DNA from: RBG-16-66-20 sp052386675
GTDB lineage: Bacteria; Pseudomonadota; Gammaproteobacteria; Burkholderiales; SG8-39
NCBI GenBank assembly: GCA_052386675.1
Contig: JBQTJX010000043.1
Coordinates: 62,001 to 126,000 of the forward strand
DNA: 64,000 nucleotides
Direction of reading: 5' to 3'
Shown here: positions 7,128-17,389 of the stretch, piece by piece
Numbering within the stretch: position 1 is the stretch's first letter
Layout: the number at the start of each line of letters is the position of its first letter
Notes under the pieces: model-generated
Told to the model about the DNA's origin: nothing
The model's database searches: none
What the model saw: only the letters and a program-made list of their open reading frames with translations
Made by a program: the position numbers and the translations under genes

Positions 7128-8803
7128 CTAGCCTCCTGCAGCACCCGGCGTCTGCGCTCTTTCTCGGCGCGGTCCTCGTGGCCGTGCTGCCGGGGCGCGC
7201 GCGCATGGCCGCGGCGCTCGCGGCGCCGGCGGTGGCGCTCGTACTCGCGTGGCGGCTGGAGGAGGGCACCTACTGGGCGACGCAGTTCCTCGGCATGGAG
7301 GTGGCGCCGTTCGTCGCCGACCGACTTTCGCGCCTGTTCGCCTTGATTTTCTCGCTCATGGCGTTCGCCGGGGCGCTGTATGCGCTGAACCAGCCGCGAC
7401 GGGCCGAATTGACGGCCGCTTTCGTCTACGCGGGTTCCGCCATCGGCGTGACGCTCGCGGGCGACCTGGTCACCGTGTTCCTTTTCTGGGAAGCAATGGC
7501 GGTAGGTTCCACGCTGGTGCTGTGGAGCGCGGCAACGCCCGAGGCCTGGCGCGCGAGCCAGCGTTACCTGATGGCGCACCTCGCCGGCGGCATGCTGCTC
7601 TTCGCCGGCGTCGCATGGCATGTGCTCGATACCGGAAGCACGGCTTTCACCGCGATGCAGCCGGACACGGTGGCGAAGGGCCTGATCCTGGCCGCGTTCC
7701 TGGTCAACGCGGCGGCCTGGCCGGTCTCGGCCTGGCTGCCCGATGCGTATCCGGAGGCTTCCTGGAGCGGCATGGTGTTCCTGTCGGCCTTCACCACCAA
7801 GACGGCGGTCTACGTGCTGCTGCGAGGCTTCCCCGGCGCGGAGATCCTGGTCCCGGTGGGCCTCGCGATGGTGTTCTACGGCATCGTCTACGCGCTGCTG
7901 GAGAACGACATGCGGCGCATCCTTGCCTACAGCATCGTCAACCAGGTCGGGTTCATGATCACCGGCATCGGCATCGGCACCGAGATGGCTCTGAACGGGG
8001 CCGCCGCGCACGCCTTCACCCACATCCTGTACAAGGCGCTGCTGCTCATGTCCGCGGGCTCGGTGCTGCTCATGGCCGGCCGGCGCAAGTGCACCGACCT
8101 CGGGGGCCTGTGGCGCAGCATGCCGCTGACCGCGACCTGCGGCATCATCGGCGCGCTCGCCATCTCGTCCTTTCCGCTCACCTCCGGGTTCGTCAGCAAG
8201 TCCATGGTGACGCAGGCGGCGGCCGACGGGCACCTGTTCTGGGTATGGATGCTGCTCGCGGCGGCTTCGGCGGGCGTGTTCCTGCACGCCGGCATCAAGT
8301 TCCCCTGGTTCGTGTTCTTCCAGAAGGACTCGGGCCTGCGCCCGCCCGAGCCGCCGTGGAACATGCGCGCGGCCATGGTGCTCGTCGCCGCGCTGTGCAT
8401 CGGGCTGGGAATCTGGTACCAGCCGTTGTACGAAATGCTTCCGTATGTGACCGCCTACGAACCTTACACCGCGTTCCACGTCGTTGCGCAACTGCAGCTG
8501 CTGCTGTTCTCGGGCCTCGCCTTCTTCGTCATGCTGGGCTGGTTGCGGCGCACGCTGACGGTGACGCTGGACACGGACTGGCTGTTCCGGGTACCGCTTG
8601 ACCGCGTCGCGGCGGCGACCGGGCGTGCCCTCGGCGGCGGGCTGCGCGCACTGGAAGCGGGCGCGGCCGCCGCCGGTCGAGGCGCCGGCCGGGCCCTGCA
8701 GCGCGCGCATGCGGAATTCGGCGGTTCGCGGCCCTCCGGCGCCATGGGCGTGGGCGTCATGGCCATGCTCCTCGCGCTGCTGGTCTCCTATTTCCTTTCC
8801 TGA
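7124..8803 (+). CDS. Third antiporter-like subunit (MrpD/NuoM family) with C-terminal extension
   Basis: A 559-residue antiporter-like membrane protein. Core motifs include LVTVFLFWEAMAVGSTLVLW, AAWPVSAWLPDAYPEASWSGMVFLSAFTTKTAVYVLL, and MRRILAYSIVNQVGFMITG. The residues equivalent to helix-7/8 Lys and helix-5 Glu appear present. The last ~90 residues form an Ala/Gly/Arg-rich segment plus a final hydrophobic helix. This resembles the lateral-helix tail of NuoL, but that is tentative. It is the last gene of the operon, and the stop overlaps an FNR-like half-site. Confidence 0.87.
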   Translation: MTSLLQHPASALFLGAVLVAVLPGRARMAAALAAPAVALVLAWRLEEGTYWATQFLGMEVAPFVADRLSRLFALIFSLMAFAGALYALNQPRRAELTAAFVYAGSAIGVTLAGDLVTVFLFWEAMAVGSTLVLWSAATPEAWRASQRYLMAHLAGGMLLFAGVAWHVLDTGSTAFTAMQPDTVAKGLILAAFLVNAAAWPVSAWLPDAYPEASWSGMVFLSAFTTKTAVYVLLRGFPGAEILVPVGLAMVFYGIVYALLENDMRRILAYSIVNQVGFMITGIGIGTEMALNGAAAHAFTHILYKALLLMSAGSVLLMAGRRKCTDLGGLWRSMPLTATCGIIGALAISSFPLTSGFVSKSMVTQAAADGHLFWVWMLLAAASAGVFLHAGIKFPWFVFFQKDSGLRPPEPPWNMRAAMVLVAALCIGLGIWYQPLYEMLPYVTAYEPYTAFHVVAQLQLLLFSGLAFFVMLGWLRRTLTVTLDTDWLFRVPLDRVAAATGRALGGGLRALEAGAAAAGRGAGRALQRAHAEFGGSRPSGAMGVGVMAMLLALLVSYFLS

Positions 8804-8843
8804 CGCAGGTCAAGGCGGCCGGCACGGCACCCGGTGCTACCAT
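8800..8843 (+). promoter_or_regulatory. FNR/FixK-like box and candidate -10 upstream of sucCD
   Basis: CTGAC-GCAG-GTCAA (8800-8813) matches TTGAC-N4-GTCAA in 9 of 10 arm positions. A -10-like TACCAT sits at 8838-8843, 24 bases downstream. The layout matches the better boxes upstream of the formate genes and tctC. The left arm overlaps the stop codon of the previous gene. Confidence 0.4.
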
Positions 8844-8883
8844 CGCCGCTCCACGAGAGGTGGAGAACCCAGGGGGAAGCGGC

Positions 8884-11051
<2,168 letters not shown>

Positions 11052-11054
11052 GGC

Positions 11055-12059
11055 CTACAGTCGCAGCAGCCGCCGCGCGTTGTCCTCGACGATCGCCTTC
11101 TTCGCCTCGGGGGCGAGCAAGGGATTGCCGGTGACGTTCTTCACCGGCTGCTCGTAGGCGATCGGGAAGCAGTAGTCGCTGCCCATCAGGATGCGCTCCG
11201 GGCCGGCCAATCGGCACAGGTAGTCCAGCACGTCGTCCGAGTAGCCGATGGTGTCGTACCAGAAACGCTTCAGGTACGCGACCGGCGGCTGCGTGATGTT
11301 GCGCAGTTCCTCGCGCTTCTCCCAGCCGCGGTTCAGGCGTCCGACCAGGTATGGAAATGCGCCTCCGGCGTGGGGCAGCACCACCTCCAGCTTCGGGAAG
11401 CGATCCAGCACGCCGCCGAAGATGAGGTGCGCCGCCGCGACGGCGCTCTCGAAGGGATTGCCCAGCAGGTTGGTCAGGTAGAACTGTTTGAGCCTGGGCG
11501 CGCCAATGACGAACACAGGATGCAGGAACATGGGCAGCCCCAGCGCCTCGAGCCGCTCGTAGACGGGGAAGAACGACGGGTCCGACAGGTCCTTGTCCAG
11601 CACCACGGTCGCCAGGTAGGCGCCGCGGATGCCGGGCAGCTTGGCCGCGCGTTCGGCCTCCTTCGCCGCGAGATCCGGCTCGTGCATCGGCAGCGAAGCG
11701 AGGCCGACGAAGCGCCGCGGCGATGACTGGTGCGCGCGCGCCAACTCGTCATTGAAGGTTCCGCACAGCTTCATCCCGAGCTCGCGCCCGGCCCAGTAGG
11801 CCATCGGCTGCGAGAGCGACAGCGCGTGCGTTTCCACGCCCTGTTCGTCCATCGCCGCGAGGCGTGCGTCCAGGTCGACGAACTTCGGTCCGGCGGGCCC
11901 GGTCACCACCCCGCGCAGGCCGAACTGCGGCCCCTGCGGCGTGTCGCGCCACTCCAGGCCGTGGGCCGGGCCTTCGCGGGACAGCAGGTCGAGCAAGGCC
12001 TTCGGATACCAGTGGGCGTGGACGTCGACTGCGTGGGCGTGCAAGGCTGAAGCAGTCAT
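11055..12059 (-). CDS. Amidohydrolase of the ACMSD/2,3-dihydroxybenzoate decarboxylase type
   Basis: Metal-dependent amidohydrolase_2 family protein, 334 residues; many relatives are decarboxylases or hydrolases of aromatic or ring-cleavage acids. The metal site begins with VDVHAHWYP. Further ligands are likely in FLHPVFV, VLPHAGGAFPYL, and MGSDYCFP. The start is ATG at 12059, 11 bases after the SDR stop, so it is the last gene of the CDGSH-GntR-SDR-amidohydrolase unit. The substrate is unknown. It ends 3 bases from the convergent sucD stop. Confidence 0.82.
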   Translation of the reverse strand: MTASALHAHAVDVHAHWYPKALLDLLSREGPAHGLEWRDTPQGPQFGLRGVVTGPAGPKFVDLDARLAAMDEQGVETHALSLSQPMAYWAGRELGMKLCGTFNDELARAHQSSPRRFVGLASLPMHEPDLAAKEAERAAKLPGIRGAYLATVVLDKDLSDPSFFPVYERLEALGLPMFLHPVFVIGAPRLKQFYLTNLLGNPFESAVAAAHLIFGGVLDRFPKLEVVLPHAGGAFPYLVGRLNRGWEKREELRNITQPPVAYLKRFWYDTIGYSDDVLDYLCRLAGPERILMGSDYCFPIAYEQPVKNVTGNPLLAPEAKKAIVEDNARRLLRL

Positions 12060-12070
12060 GTCGGCTCCAT

Positions 12071-12850
12071 TCAGAAGGTCCCTGGGTACAGTCCGCCGTC
12101 CAGCAGCAGGTTCTGCCCGGTCATGTAGCCGGCGCGGGTGCTGCACAGGAAGGCGCATGCGTCGCCGAATTCCTCCGGTTCGCCCATGCGCAGCGCGGGG
12201 ATTCCGGCGATCTTCTGCCGGCGCATTTCGTCCATGTCCAGGCCGCGCAGCTTCGCCTGCGCCGCGACGGTGGCCTGCTGGCGCGCGGTGTCGAACACCC
12301 CCGGCAGCAGGTTGTTGATCGTGACCCCGTGCGGCGCGGCGCGGCGCGCCAGTCCGGCGATGAATCCTGTCAGTCCGCCGCGCGCGCCGTTGGACAAGCA
12401 CAGGACGTCCATCGGCATCTTGACCGCGTAAGAGGTGATATTCACGATACGACCGAACCTGCGCGCAATCATGCCGTCCAGGGCCAGCCGGATGAGCTCG
12501 ATCGGCGCCAGCATGCAGGCGTCGAGCGCCTTGATCCAGTCCTCGCGGCCGAATTCGCGGAAGTCTCCGGTGGGCGGTCCGCCGGTGTTGTTGACCAGTA
12601 TGTCCGGCTCGGGGAAGGCCGCGAGGACCCGGTCGCGCACTTCTGCCAGGGTGATATCGCCCGCCACCGCGGTCACCTGGACGCCGCAGTCCCGCCGGAT
12701 CCCGGCGGCGGTGCGCTCCAACTCGTCGCCGCTGCGCGCCACGATGGCGAGCGACACGCCCTCGCGGGCGAGCGACAGGGCGCAGGCGCGCCCCAGTCCC
12801 TTGCTCGCGCCGCAGACGATGGCGCGGCGGCCTTGAATGCCGAGGTCCAT
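12071..12850 (-). CDS. SDR-family protein lacking the catalytic Tyr-x3-Lys
   Basis: Short-chain dehydrogenase/reductase fold, 259 residues, with the nucleotide motif CGASKGLGRACA and the structural motif NNTGGP (classical NNAG). After the catalytic-serine segment IVNITS, the position 13 residues on that should be Tyr is Ser, and the Lys position is Arg (SNGAR). The protein therefore belongs to an SDR subgroup without the usual proton relay. C-terminal GYMTGQNLLLDGGLYPGTF is normal. Probably co-transcribed with GntR and the amidohydrolase. It may be a reductase with an altered mechanism or a non-redox member. Confidence 0.8.
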   Translation of the reverse strand: MDLGIQGRRAIVCGASKGLGRACALSLAREGVSLAIVARSGDELERTAAGIRRDCGVQVTAVAGDITLAEVRDRVLAAFPEPDILVNNTGGPPTGDFREFGREDWIKALDACMLAPIELIRLALDGMIARRFGRIVNITSYAVKMPMDVLCLSNGARGGLTGFIAGLARRAAPHGVTINNLLPGVFDTARQQATVAAQAKLRGLDMDEMRRQKIAGIPALRMGEPEEFGDACAFLCSTRAGYMTGQNLLLDGGLYPGTF

Positions 12851-12874
12851 TGGCGCCTGCGGCTCCTGCGCTGG

Positions 12875-13618
12875 CTAGTCGGCCGCTCCGGGCTTGCGGC
12901 CCGGTCCGGCCATGGACGCGAGTACATTGCGGCCGGTGCGCTCGATATGCTTCTCCAGCAGGGCGCAGGCCCGGTCCGGCTTGCGGGCCATCACGGCGGC
13001 AGTGAGCGCGCGGTGCTCGGCCGGGACGTCGCGGTCGAAGGGATTGGCCGACAGGAACAGGCGCCGGTAGCGCGAATTGAGGTCGTGCAGCTGGGCGCAG
13101 AGCTGCAACAGCAGCGGTGAGCCGCAGGCGCCGATCAGGGCGTCATGGAAGGCGCGGTGCCAGGCTTCCCAGTGGCCAAGGTCGGCCTTGCTTTCGCGCC
13201 TGGCTTCGAGCTTGCTCAAACGGTGGTGCGCGGACAGCACCGCCGCTTCCCAGGCGTCGTCGCCGTGCTCGATGGACGCGCGCAACGCCATGCTCTCGAG
13301 CGTGCAGCGAAGGTGGATGACATCCTCCAGGTCGCCGCGCGATACCGGCGCGACACGGTACGCGCGGGCCTCGTCGGTCTGGATCAGCCCCTCGGCCACC
13401 AGGCGGGACATGGCTTCCCGCAGCGGGCTCCAGCTGACCTTGAATTCGTCCTTCAGGTCCTCCAGCCGGATGCGCGAGCGGGGCTGGCGCTCGCCCGACA
13501 GGATGCTGGCGCGGATCCGGTTGCTGATCGTCGCGGCCAGCGTGGCGCCCTGAACCGGCTCGGCCTGCGCGGCGGCGCCGGCCGGGATGCGCGCCTCAGA
13601 GCTTGTTGTGCGTGGCAT
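12875..13618 (-). CDS. GntR-family (FadR subfamily, FCD domain) transcription regulator
   Basis: Likely local repressor, 247 residues. The winged-helix N-domain is at ~30-95 (ISNRIRASILSGERQPRSRIRLEDLKDEFKVSWSPLREAMSRLVAEGLI), followed by an all-helical FCD ligand-binding domain with probable metal-ligand histidines (HHRLSKLE, WHRAFHDALI, EHRALTAAVM). It overlaps the CDGSH gene by 23 bases and precedes the SDR by 24. Expected effectors are organic acids handled by the neighbouring enzymes or the TRAP transporter; this is inference. Confidence 0.9.
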   Translation of the reverse strand: MPRTTSSEARIPAGAAAQAEPVQGATLAATISNRIRASILSGERQPRSRIRLEDLKDEFKVSWSPLREAMSRLVAEGLIQTDEARAYRVAPVSRGDLEDVIHLRCTLESMALRASIEHGDDAWEAAVLSAHHRLSKLEARRESKADLGHWEAWHRAFHDALIGACGSPLLLQLCAQLHDLNSRYRRLFLSANPFDRDVPAEHRALTAAVMARKPDRACALLEKHIERTGRNVLASMAGPGRKPGAAD

Positions 13619-13850
13619 CGCAGATCCGGCCCTTGCCGCTGCGCTTGCAGCCGCAAAGGAGCGCGGTCTGGTCCTTGTCCTGGGTCCAGATCACCGGCTT
13701 GATGCCGGACTTGGTGCTGGTGTGGGAGCCGTCGCAGAAGGGTTGCCACTTCGACAGCCCGCACGCGCACCACGCGTAGCGGTAGTCCGCCAGCAGTTCG
13801 ACCCGGTACGGGCCCTTCTGTGCAATTACCGGCTCTTCGGCGTCGGCCAT
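13596..13850 (-). CDS. Small CDGSH-type iron-sulfur protein
   Basis: An 84-residue protein with two CDGSH-like motifs: CACGLSKWQPFCDGSH (~28-43) and CGCKRSGKGRICDATH (~66-81, with DATH in place of DGSH). Bacterial two-motif proteins of this family bind a 2Fe-2S cluster through 3 Cys + 1 His per motif. ATG at 13850 is the natural start. It is the first gene of the minus-strand unit, and its 3' end overlaps the GntR start by 23 bases in a different frame. Confidence 0.85.
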   Translation of the reverse strand: MADAEEPVIAQKGPYRVELLADYRYAWCACGLSKWQPFCDGSHTSTKSGIKPVIWTQDKDQTALLCGCKRSGKGRICDATHNKL

Positions 13851-13865
13851 CGTTTCACTCCCGGC

Positions 13866-13915
13866 TTGACTATCGGTTGGTATTGTCATTATCGTTAAAG
13901 CCTTCGTCAACCGAT
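13866..13915. promoter_or_regulatory. Divergent promoter region with ATCGGTTG/CAACCGAT inverted repeat
   Basis: An AT-rich island between the CDGSH and cupin genes. On the minus strand, TTGACG (13910-13905) and GACAAT (13887-13882) are 17 bases apart, a plausible sigma-70 promoter for the CDGSH-GntR unit. A perfect 8-bp inverted repeat, ATCGGTTG (13872-13879) and CAACCGAT (13908-13915), brackets it and is a candidate GntR operator. On the plus strand TTGACT (13866-13871) and CATTAT (13887-13892) are only 15 apart. Confidence 0.4.
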
Positions 13916-13929
13916 TATTCGGACAAGCC

Positions 13930-14625
13930 ATGACCCATTTCGCAGGCCCGCGCGTCAACGACGATCCGGCCAGAGTCGCGGTGGTGGACACCAACACCGT
14001 GCCCTGGGAGCCGACCGCGCACGCCGGCGTCTCGATGAAGACGCTGGAGCGCTTCAACGACCCGCGCAAGGGGCGCGAGACGGCGCTGGTGCGGTTCGAC
14101 GCCGGCGCCAGCCTTCCGGAGGAAGTCCTTGACCACCGCATGGAACTTTTCGTGGTGTCCGGGACCTACGAGGACGGCCATGGCGAATACTCCGAGCGCA
14201 GCTTCATTCGCAACCTGCCGGGCTTCCGCCACCGCCCGGGGTCGAAGGCGGGCTGCGTCATCTACTGGAAGCGGCGCGTGCCGATCTACAAGGACGAAGC
14301 GTCCTGGCCGCGCATGGTGGTGGACGCCAAGACCGCGCAATGGCTGGAATTCCCGCATCGCGGCGCCGACGTGCTTCACCTGTACCGCGACCCGAACGGG
14401 CTGGAGACGGCGCGCATCGGCCATGTGCACACCGGGCGGAAGATCCCGTCTCACGACCATTCCATCGGCGAGGAGACCTTCGTGCTGAAGGGCTGCCTGA
14501 CCGACGAGTACCAGCCCTACGAGGAAGGCGTCTGGTTCCGCATGCCTTGCGGGGTGCCGCACGCGCCCTTCACCGGCGACCGGCGCTGCATGATGCTCAT
14601 CCGCGAAGGCGACATGGTCTGGTAA
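13930..14625 (+). CDS. Cupin-domain protein (ChrR-like)
   Basis: A 231-residue protein with two cupin folds. The first has ALVRFDAGASLPEEVLDHRMELFVVSGTYEDGHGEY; the second has GHVHTGRKIPSHDHSIGEETFVLKGCLTDE with His/Glu metal-ligand spacing, followed by GVPHAPFTGDRRCMMLIREGD. Related proteins are anti-sigma ChrR sensor domains or small-molecule dioxygenases/isomerases; no zinc anti-sigma domain is visible here. It leads the plus-strand unit with the TRAP transporter, 26 bases upstream of dctP, so an enzymatic role on the imported acid is plausible but unproven. Confidence 0.75.
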   Translation: MTHFAGPRVNDDPARVAVVDTNTVPWEPTAHAGVSMKTLERFNDPRKGRETALVRFDAGASLPEEVLDHRMELFVVSGTYEDGHGEYSERSFIRNLPGFRHRPGSKAGCVIYWKRRVPIYKDEASWPRMVVDAKTAQWLEFPHRGADVLHLYRDPNGLETARIGHVHTGRKIPSHDHSIGEETFVLKGCLTDEYQPYEEGVWFRMPCGVPHAPFTGDRRCMMLIREGDMVW

Positions 14626-14651
14626 CACCAACCGCAACAGGAGGAGGGGAG

Positions 14652-15638
14652 ATGATCAGGAAACTCATTGCCGCCATGGCGCTGGCGGCCGCCGTCATTC
14701 CGGCGCAGGCGCAGAACTTCACCATGAAGATCGGCTTCGCCACGATGAACGACATCCAGCACCAGTGGGCCACCTGGTACAAGGAGGCGGTGGAGGGGGC
14801 GAGCAAGGGCCGCATCGCGGTGCAGCTGTTCCCGCGCGGCCAGCTGGGCTCGATCGCCAGCCAGGTCGAGGGCCTGCAGCTGGGCACGGTCGAGGCCTTT
14901 ACAACGCCAGCGGACTTCTTCGCCGGGATGGACCCGCGCTTCGGCACCTTCAGCATCCCGCTGCTGTTCAGGGATCCGGTTCACGCCGAGAAGATCCTGC
15001 TCGACCCCGCCATGAACAAGGAGGTCCTCGGGCTGGGCGCGGACAAGGGCATCCAGGTGGTGTCCATCTACACCTTCGCGCCGGCGCATTACTTCGGCAA
15101 GCAGCCGTTCCGCAGCCTCGAGGATTTCAAGGGCAAGAAGCTCAGGGTGAACGCCACTGCGGCCGAGCGCGCGAAGATGCGCCAGTTCGGCGCCAGCGCG
15201 GTACCGATGGACCTCGCCGAGGTCGTGCCGGGCATCCAGCAGGGCGTGATCGACGGCACCATCAGCGTGGCCGCGGTGTATGTGAACCTGAAGTTCAACG
15301 ACATCGCCAAGGTGCTCACCGAGATCAACGACACCATGATCGTCTCGGTCGGCGTCGTGAGCCGCGCGTGGCTGGCGAAACTGCCCGCGGACCTGCGCCA
15401 GATCGTCATCGACGAGGGCAACAAGCTGCAGGCGCGGGTCAATCCGCACTCGCGCGTGATGGACGAGGGCATGGTCAAGCGCTGGAAGGAAGCCGGCGGC
15501 GAGATGATCCGCCTGCCTGCCGCGGACCAGGCGCGGGTGCGCCAGCTCCTGTCCGGCATCGGCGAGGAGGTGACGAAGGAGAATGCCCTGACCAACGCCT
15601 TCTACCGGCGCCTTGTCGAGACCGGCAAGAAGTATTGA
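14652..15638 (+). CDS. dctP: TRAP transporter solute-binding protein (DctP family)
   Basis: Periplasmic receptor of a tripartite ATP-independent transporter for organic acids, 328 residues. Signal peptide MIRKLIAAMALAAAVIPAQAQ. DctP-fold motifs include FPRGQLGSIASQVEGLQLGTVEA and the region around LRVNATAAERAKMRQFGA, where the carboxylate-binding Arg normally sits. The SD GAGGAGGGG is ideal. It is followed with almost no gap by the DctQ and DctM genes. Confidence 0.92.
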   Translation: MIRKLIAAMALAAAVIPAQAQNFTMKIGFATMNDIQHQWATWYKEAVEGASKGRIAVQLFPRGQLGSIASQVEGLQLGTVEAFTTPADFFAGMDPRFGTFSIPLLFRDPVHAEKILLDPAMNKEVLGLGADKGIQVVSIYTFAPAHYFGKQPFRSLEDFKGKKLRVNATAAERAKMRQFGASAVPMDLAEVVPGIQQGVIDGTISVAAVYVNLKFNDIAKVLTEINDTMIVSVGVVSRAWLAKLPADLRQIVIDEGNKLQARVNPHSRVMDEGMVKRWKEAGGEMIRLPAADQARVRQLLSGIGEEVTKENALTNAFYRRLVETGKKY

Positions 15639-15642
15639 GTTG

Positions 15643-16107
15643 ATGCGGTTCGTCTTCGTCACGCTGCCGCATTGGGCGCTCGGCTGCCTGATGCTGGCGG
15701 GCGTGGCGGTCAGTTTCGCCAACGTGGTGGCGCGGTACGCATTCGGCCATGCGCTGTTCTGGGCCGAGGAAGTGCTGGTCTTCATCGCCATCTGGGGCGT
15801 GTTCATCGGCATGGCATCGGCGGCCTACCAGCGCGCGCACCTGAGCATGGACCTGTTCTCCGCGCGCATCGCCGGCCGGGTCCGGCGCGCGCTGGATGTC
15901 GCCATGGTCGCGGTTCTGCTGGCTTGCTGTGGCTTCATGCTGGTGCAGTCCTGGCAGGTGGTCACCCTGTTCTACAAGGGAGGCGTGGTCAGTGTTTCGG
16001 CGGGCGTGCCGAAGTGGATCCCGCACGCCGCCCTGCCATTCGGATTCCTCCTCACCGCGATCGCGGTCCTGGCCCGGCTGCGCCTCTACCTGACCGGCAG
16101 GGACTGA
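15643..16107 (+). CDS. dctQ: TRAP transporter small permease (DctQ)
   Basis: A four-helix small membrane subunit of the TRAP transporter, 154 residues. Conserved features are WAEEVLVFIAIWGVFIGMASAAYQRAHLSMDLF and the final helix LPFGFLLTAIAVLARL. Either TTG 15640 or the adjacent ATG 15643 may start it; the ATG is chosen. It starts 4 bases after the dctP stop. Confidence 0.9.
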   Translation: MRFVFVTLPHWALGCLMLAGVAVSFANVVARYAFGHALFWAEEVLVFIAIWGVFIGMASAAYQRAHLSMDLFSARIAGRVRRALDVAMVAVLLACCGFMLVQSWQVVTLFYKGGVVSVSAGVPKWIPHAALPFGFLLTAIAVLARLRLYLTGRD

Positions 16108-16117
16108 GGGCGGCGCC

Positions 16118-17389
16118 ATGGGCTGGGTGATGGCGCTGCTTCCCGTGGTGCTGCTGGCCGCAGGCTTCCCGTTCTTCCTGGTGCTCCTTGCCACCGTCGT
16201 TGTGGCGCTGGCCTTCGTCGTCGATGTCCCGGCTACGGCCGCCCACCAGGTGATGTTCGGAAGCCTCGACAAATACGCGCTGCTCGCAGTGCCGTTCTTC
16301 ATCTTCGCGGGGGACCTTCTGGGTCGCGGCGGCGTCTCTCACCGCCTGGTGCGTTTCGTCCAGGCAGTCATCGGCCGCATGCGCGGCAGCCTGCCGTTCA
16401 CATCACTGGGCACCGCGGTCGCGTTCAGCGCCATCTCCGGATCCACGGCGGCCACCGTTGCCGCGGTCGGGGGGCTGACCTACAAGCGCCTGCGCGATGC
16501 CGGCTACGGCGAGCGGTTCTCCACCGGTTTGCTGGTCGCGGCCGGGGCCATCGACAACCTGATTCCGCCGTCGATCGGTTTCATTCTCTATGGCATCGCG
16601 TCAGACACGTCGATCGTCAAGCTCTTCACCGCCGGCATCGTTCCGGGCCTGGTGCTGGCGCTGTTCTATTCCTTCTACGTGTACCGGCACGCGCTGGCCC
16701 GGGGAGACCAGGCCGGACCGCCGTTCAGCGTGCGTGAGTTCGGCGCCGCGACCCGCGACGGCATCTGGGCGATCGCGGCGCCGGTCGCAGTGCTGGGCGG
16801 GATCTACGCCGGCGTGTTTTCCCCCACGGAGGCCGCGGCGGCCGCGTGCGTCTACGCCATCGTGGTCACGATGCTGATCTACCGCGAGGCGACGCCGAGG
16901 GACGTGTTCGATTCCGCCGCACGCTCCATGTACCTGACCGCGCAGGTGTTCATCATCCTGGCCTGCGCCGGGGTCTACTCGTGGCTGCTGACGGTAAGCG
17001 GCGTCGGGCCGCGCCTGGTCGGGGCGATTGTCGCCATGGACCTGTCACCCTGGGCGCTGCTGCTCGCCGTCAACCTGCTGCTGCTGGGGGTCGGCATGGT
17101 GCTGGACACCGTTTCCGCGATCCTTGTGCTGACGCCATTGCTGGCGCCCATCGCCAAGGCGGCGGGGATCGACCCCGTCCACTTCGGCGTGGTGGTCATC
17201 ATGAACCTCAGCATCGGCACCTTCACGCCGCCTTTCGGCATCAACATTTTCGTCGGCCAGGCTGTGTTCAAGGCGCCGCTGTCGAGCATCTACCCGGGGG
17301 TGATGCCGTTCCTGCTCGCTGCGCTTGGCGCGCTCGCCCTGGTGACCTATATTCCGGCTCTGTCCCTGTCCATCCTGAAGCTTCTTTGA
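16118..17389 (+). CDS. dctM: TRAP transporter large permease (DctM)
   Basis: A 423-residue, ~12-helix Na+-coupled permease of the ion-transporter superfamily. Motifs include the helical-hairpin region AFSAISGSTAATVAAVGGLTY, AGAIDNLIPPSIGFILYG and the second repeat NLSIGTFTPPFGINIFVGQ. It completes the dctPQM transporter. The stop (TTGA) overlaps the TTG start of the BenE-like gene, implying co-translation with a second kind of permease. Confidence 0.93.
   Translation: MGWVMALLPVVLLAAGFPFFLVLLATVVVALAFVVDVPATAAHQVMFGSLDKYALLAVPFFIFAGDLLGRGGVSHRLVRFVQAVIGRMRGSLPFTSLGTAVAFSAISGSTAATVAAVGGLTYKRLRDAGYGERFSTGLLVAAGAIDNLIPPSIGFILYGIASDTSIVKLFTAGIVPGLVLALFYSFYVYRHALARGDQAGPPFSVREFGAATRDGIWAIAAPVAVLGGIYAGVFSPTEAAAAACVYAIVVTMLIYREATPRDVFDSAARSMYLTAQVFIILACAGVYSWLLTVSGVGPRLVGAIVAMDLSPWALLLAVNLLLLGVGMVLDTVSAILVLTPLLAPIAKAAGIDPVHFGVVVIMNLSIGTFTPPFGINIFVGQAVFKAPLSSIYPGVMPFLLAALGALALVTYIPALSLSILKLL

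Noticed and set aside
7106..8710. 534-codon minus-strand frame opposite the third antiporter subunit
   Set aside because: Composition is charged and repetitive without domains; the plus-strand membrane protein is unambiguous.
13866..13880. TTGACTATCGG as another FNR-type box
   Set aside because: No GTCAA/ATCAA partner at 4-base spacing.
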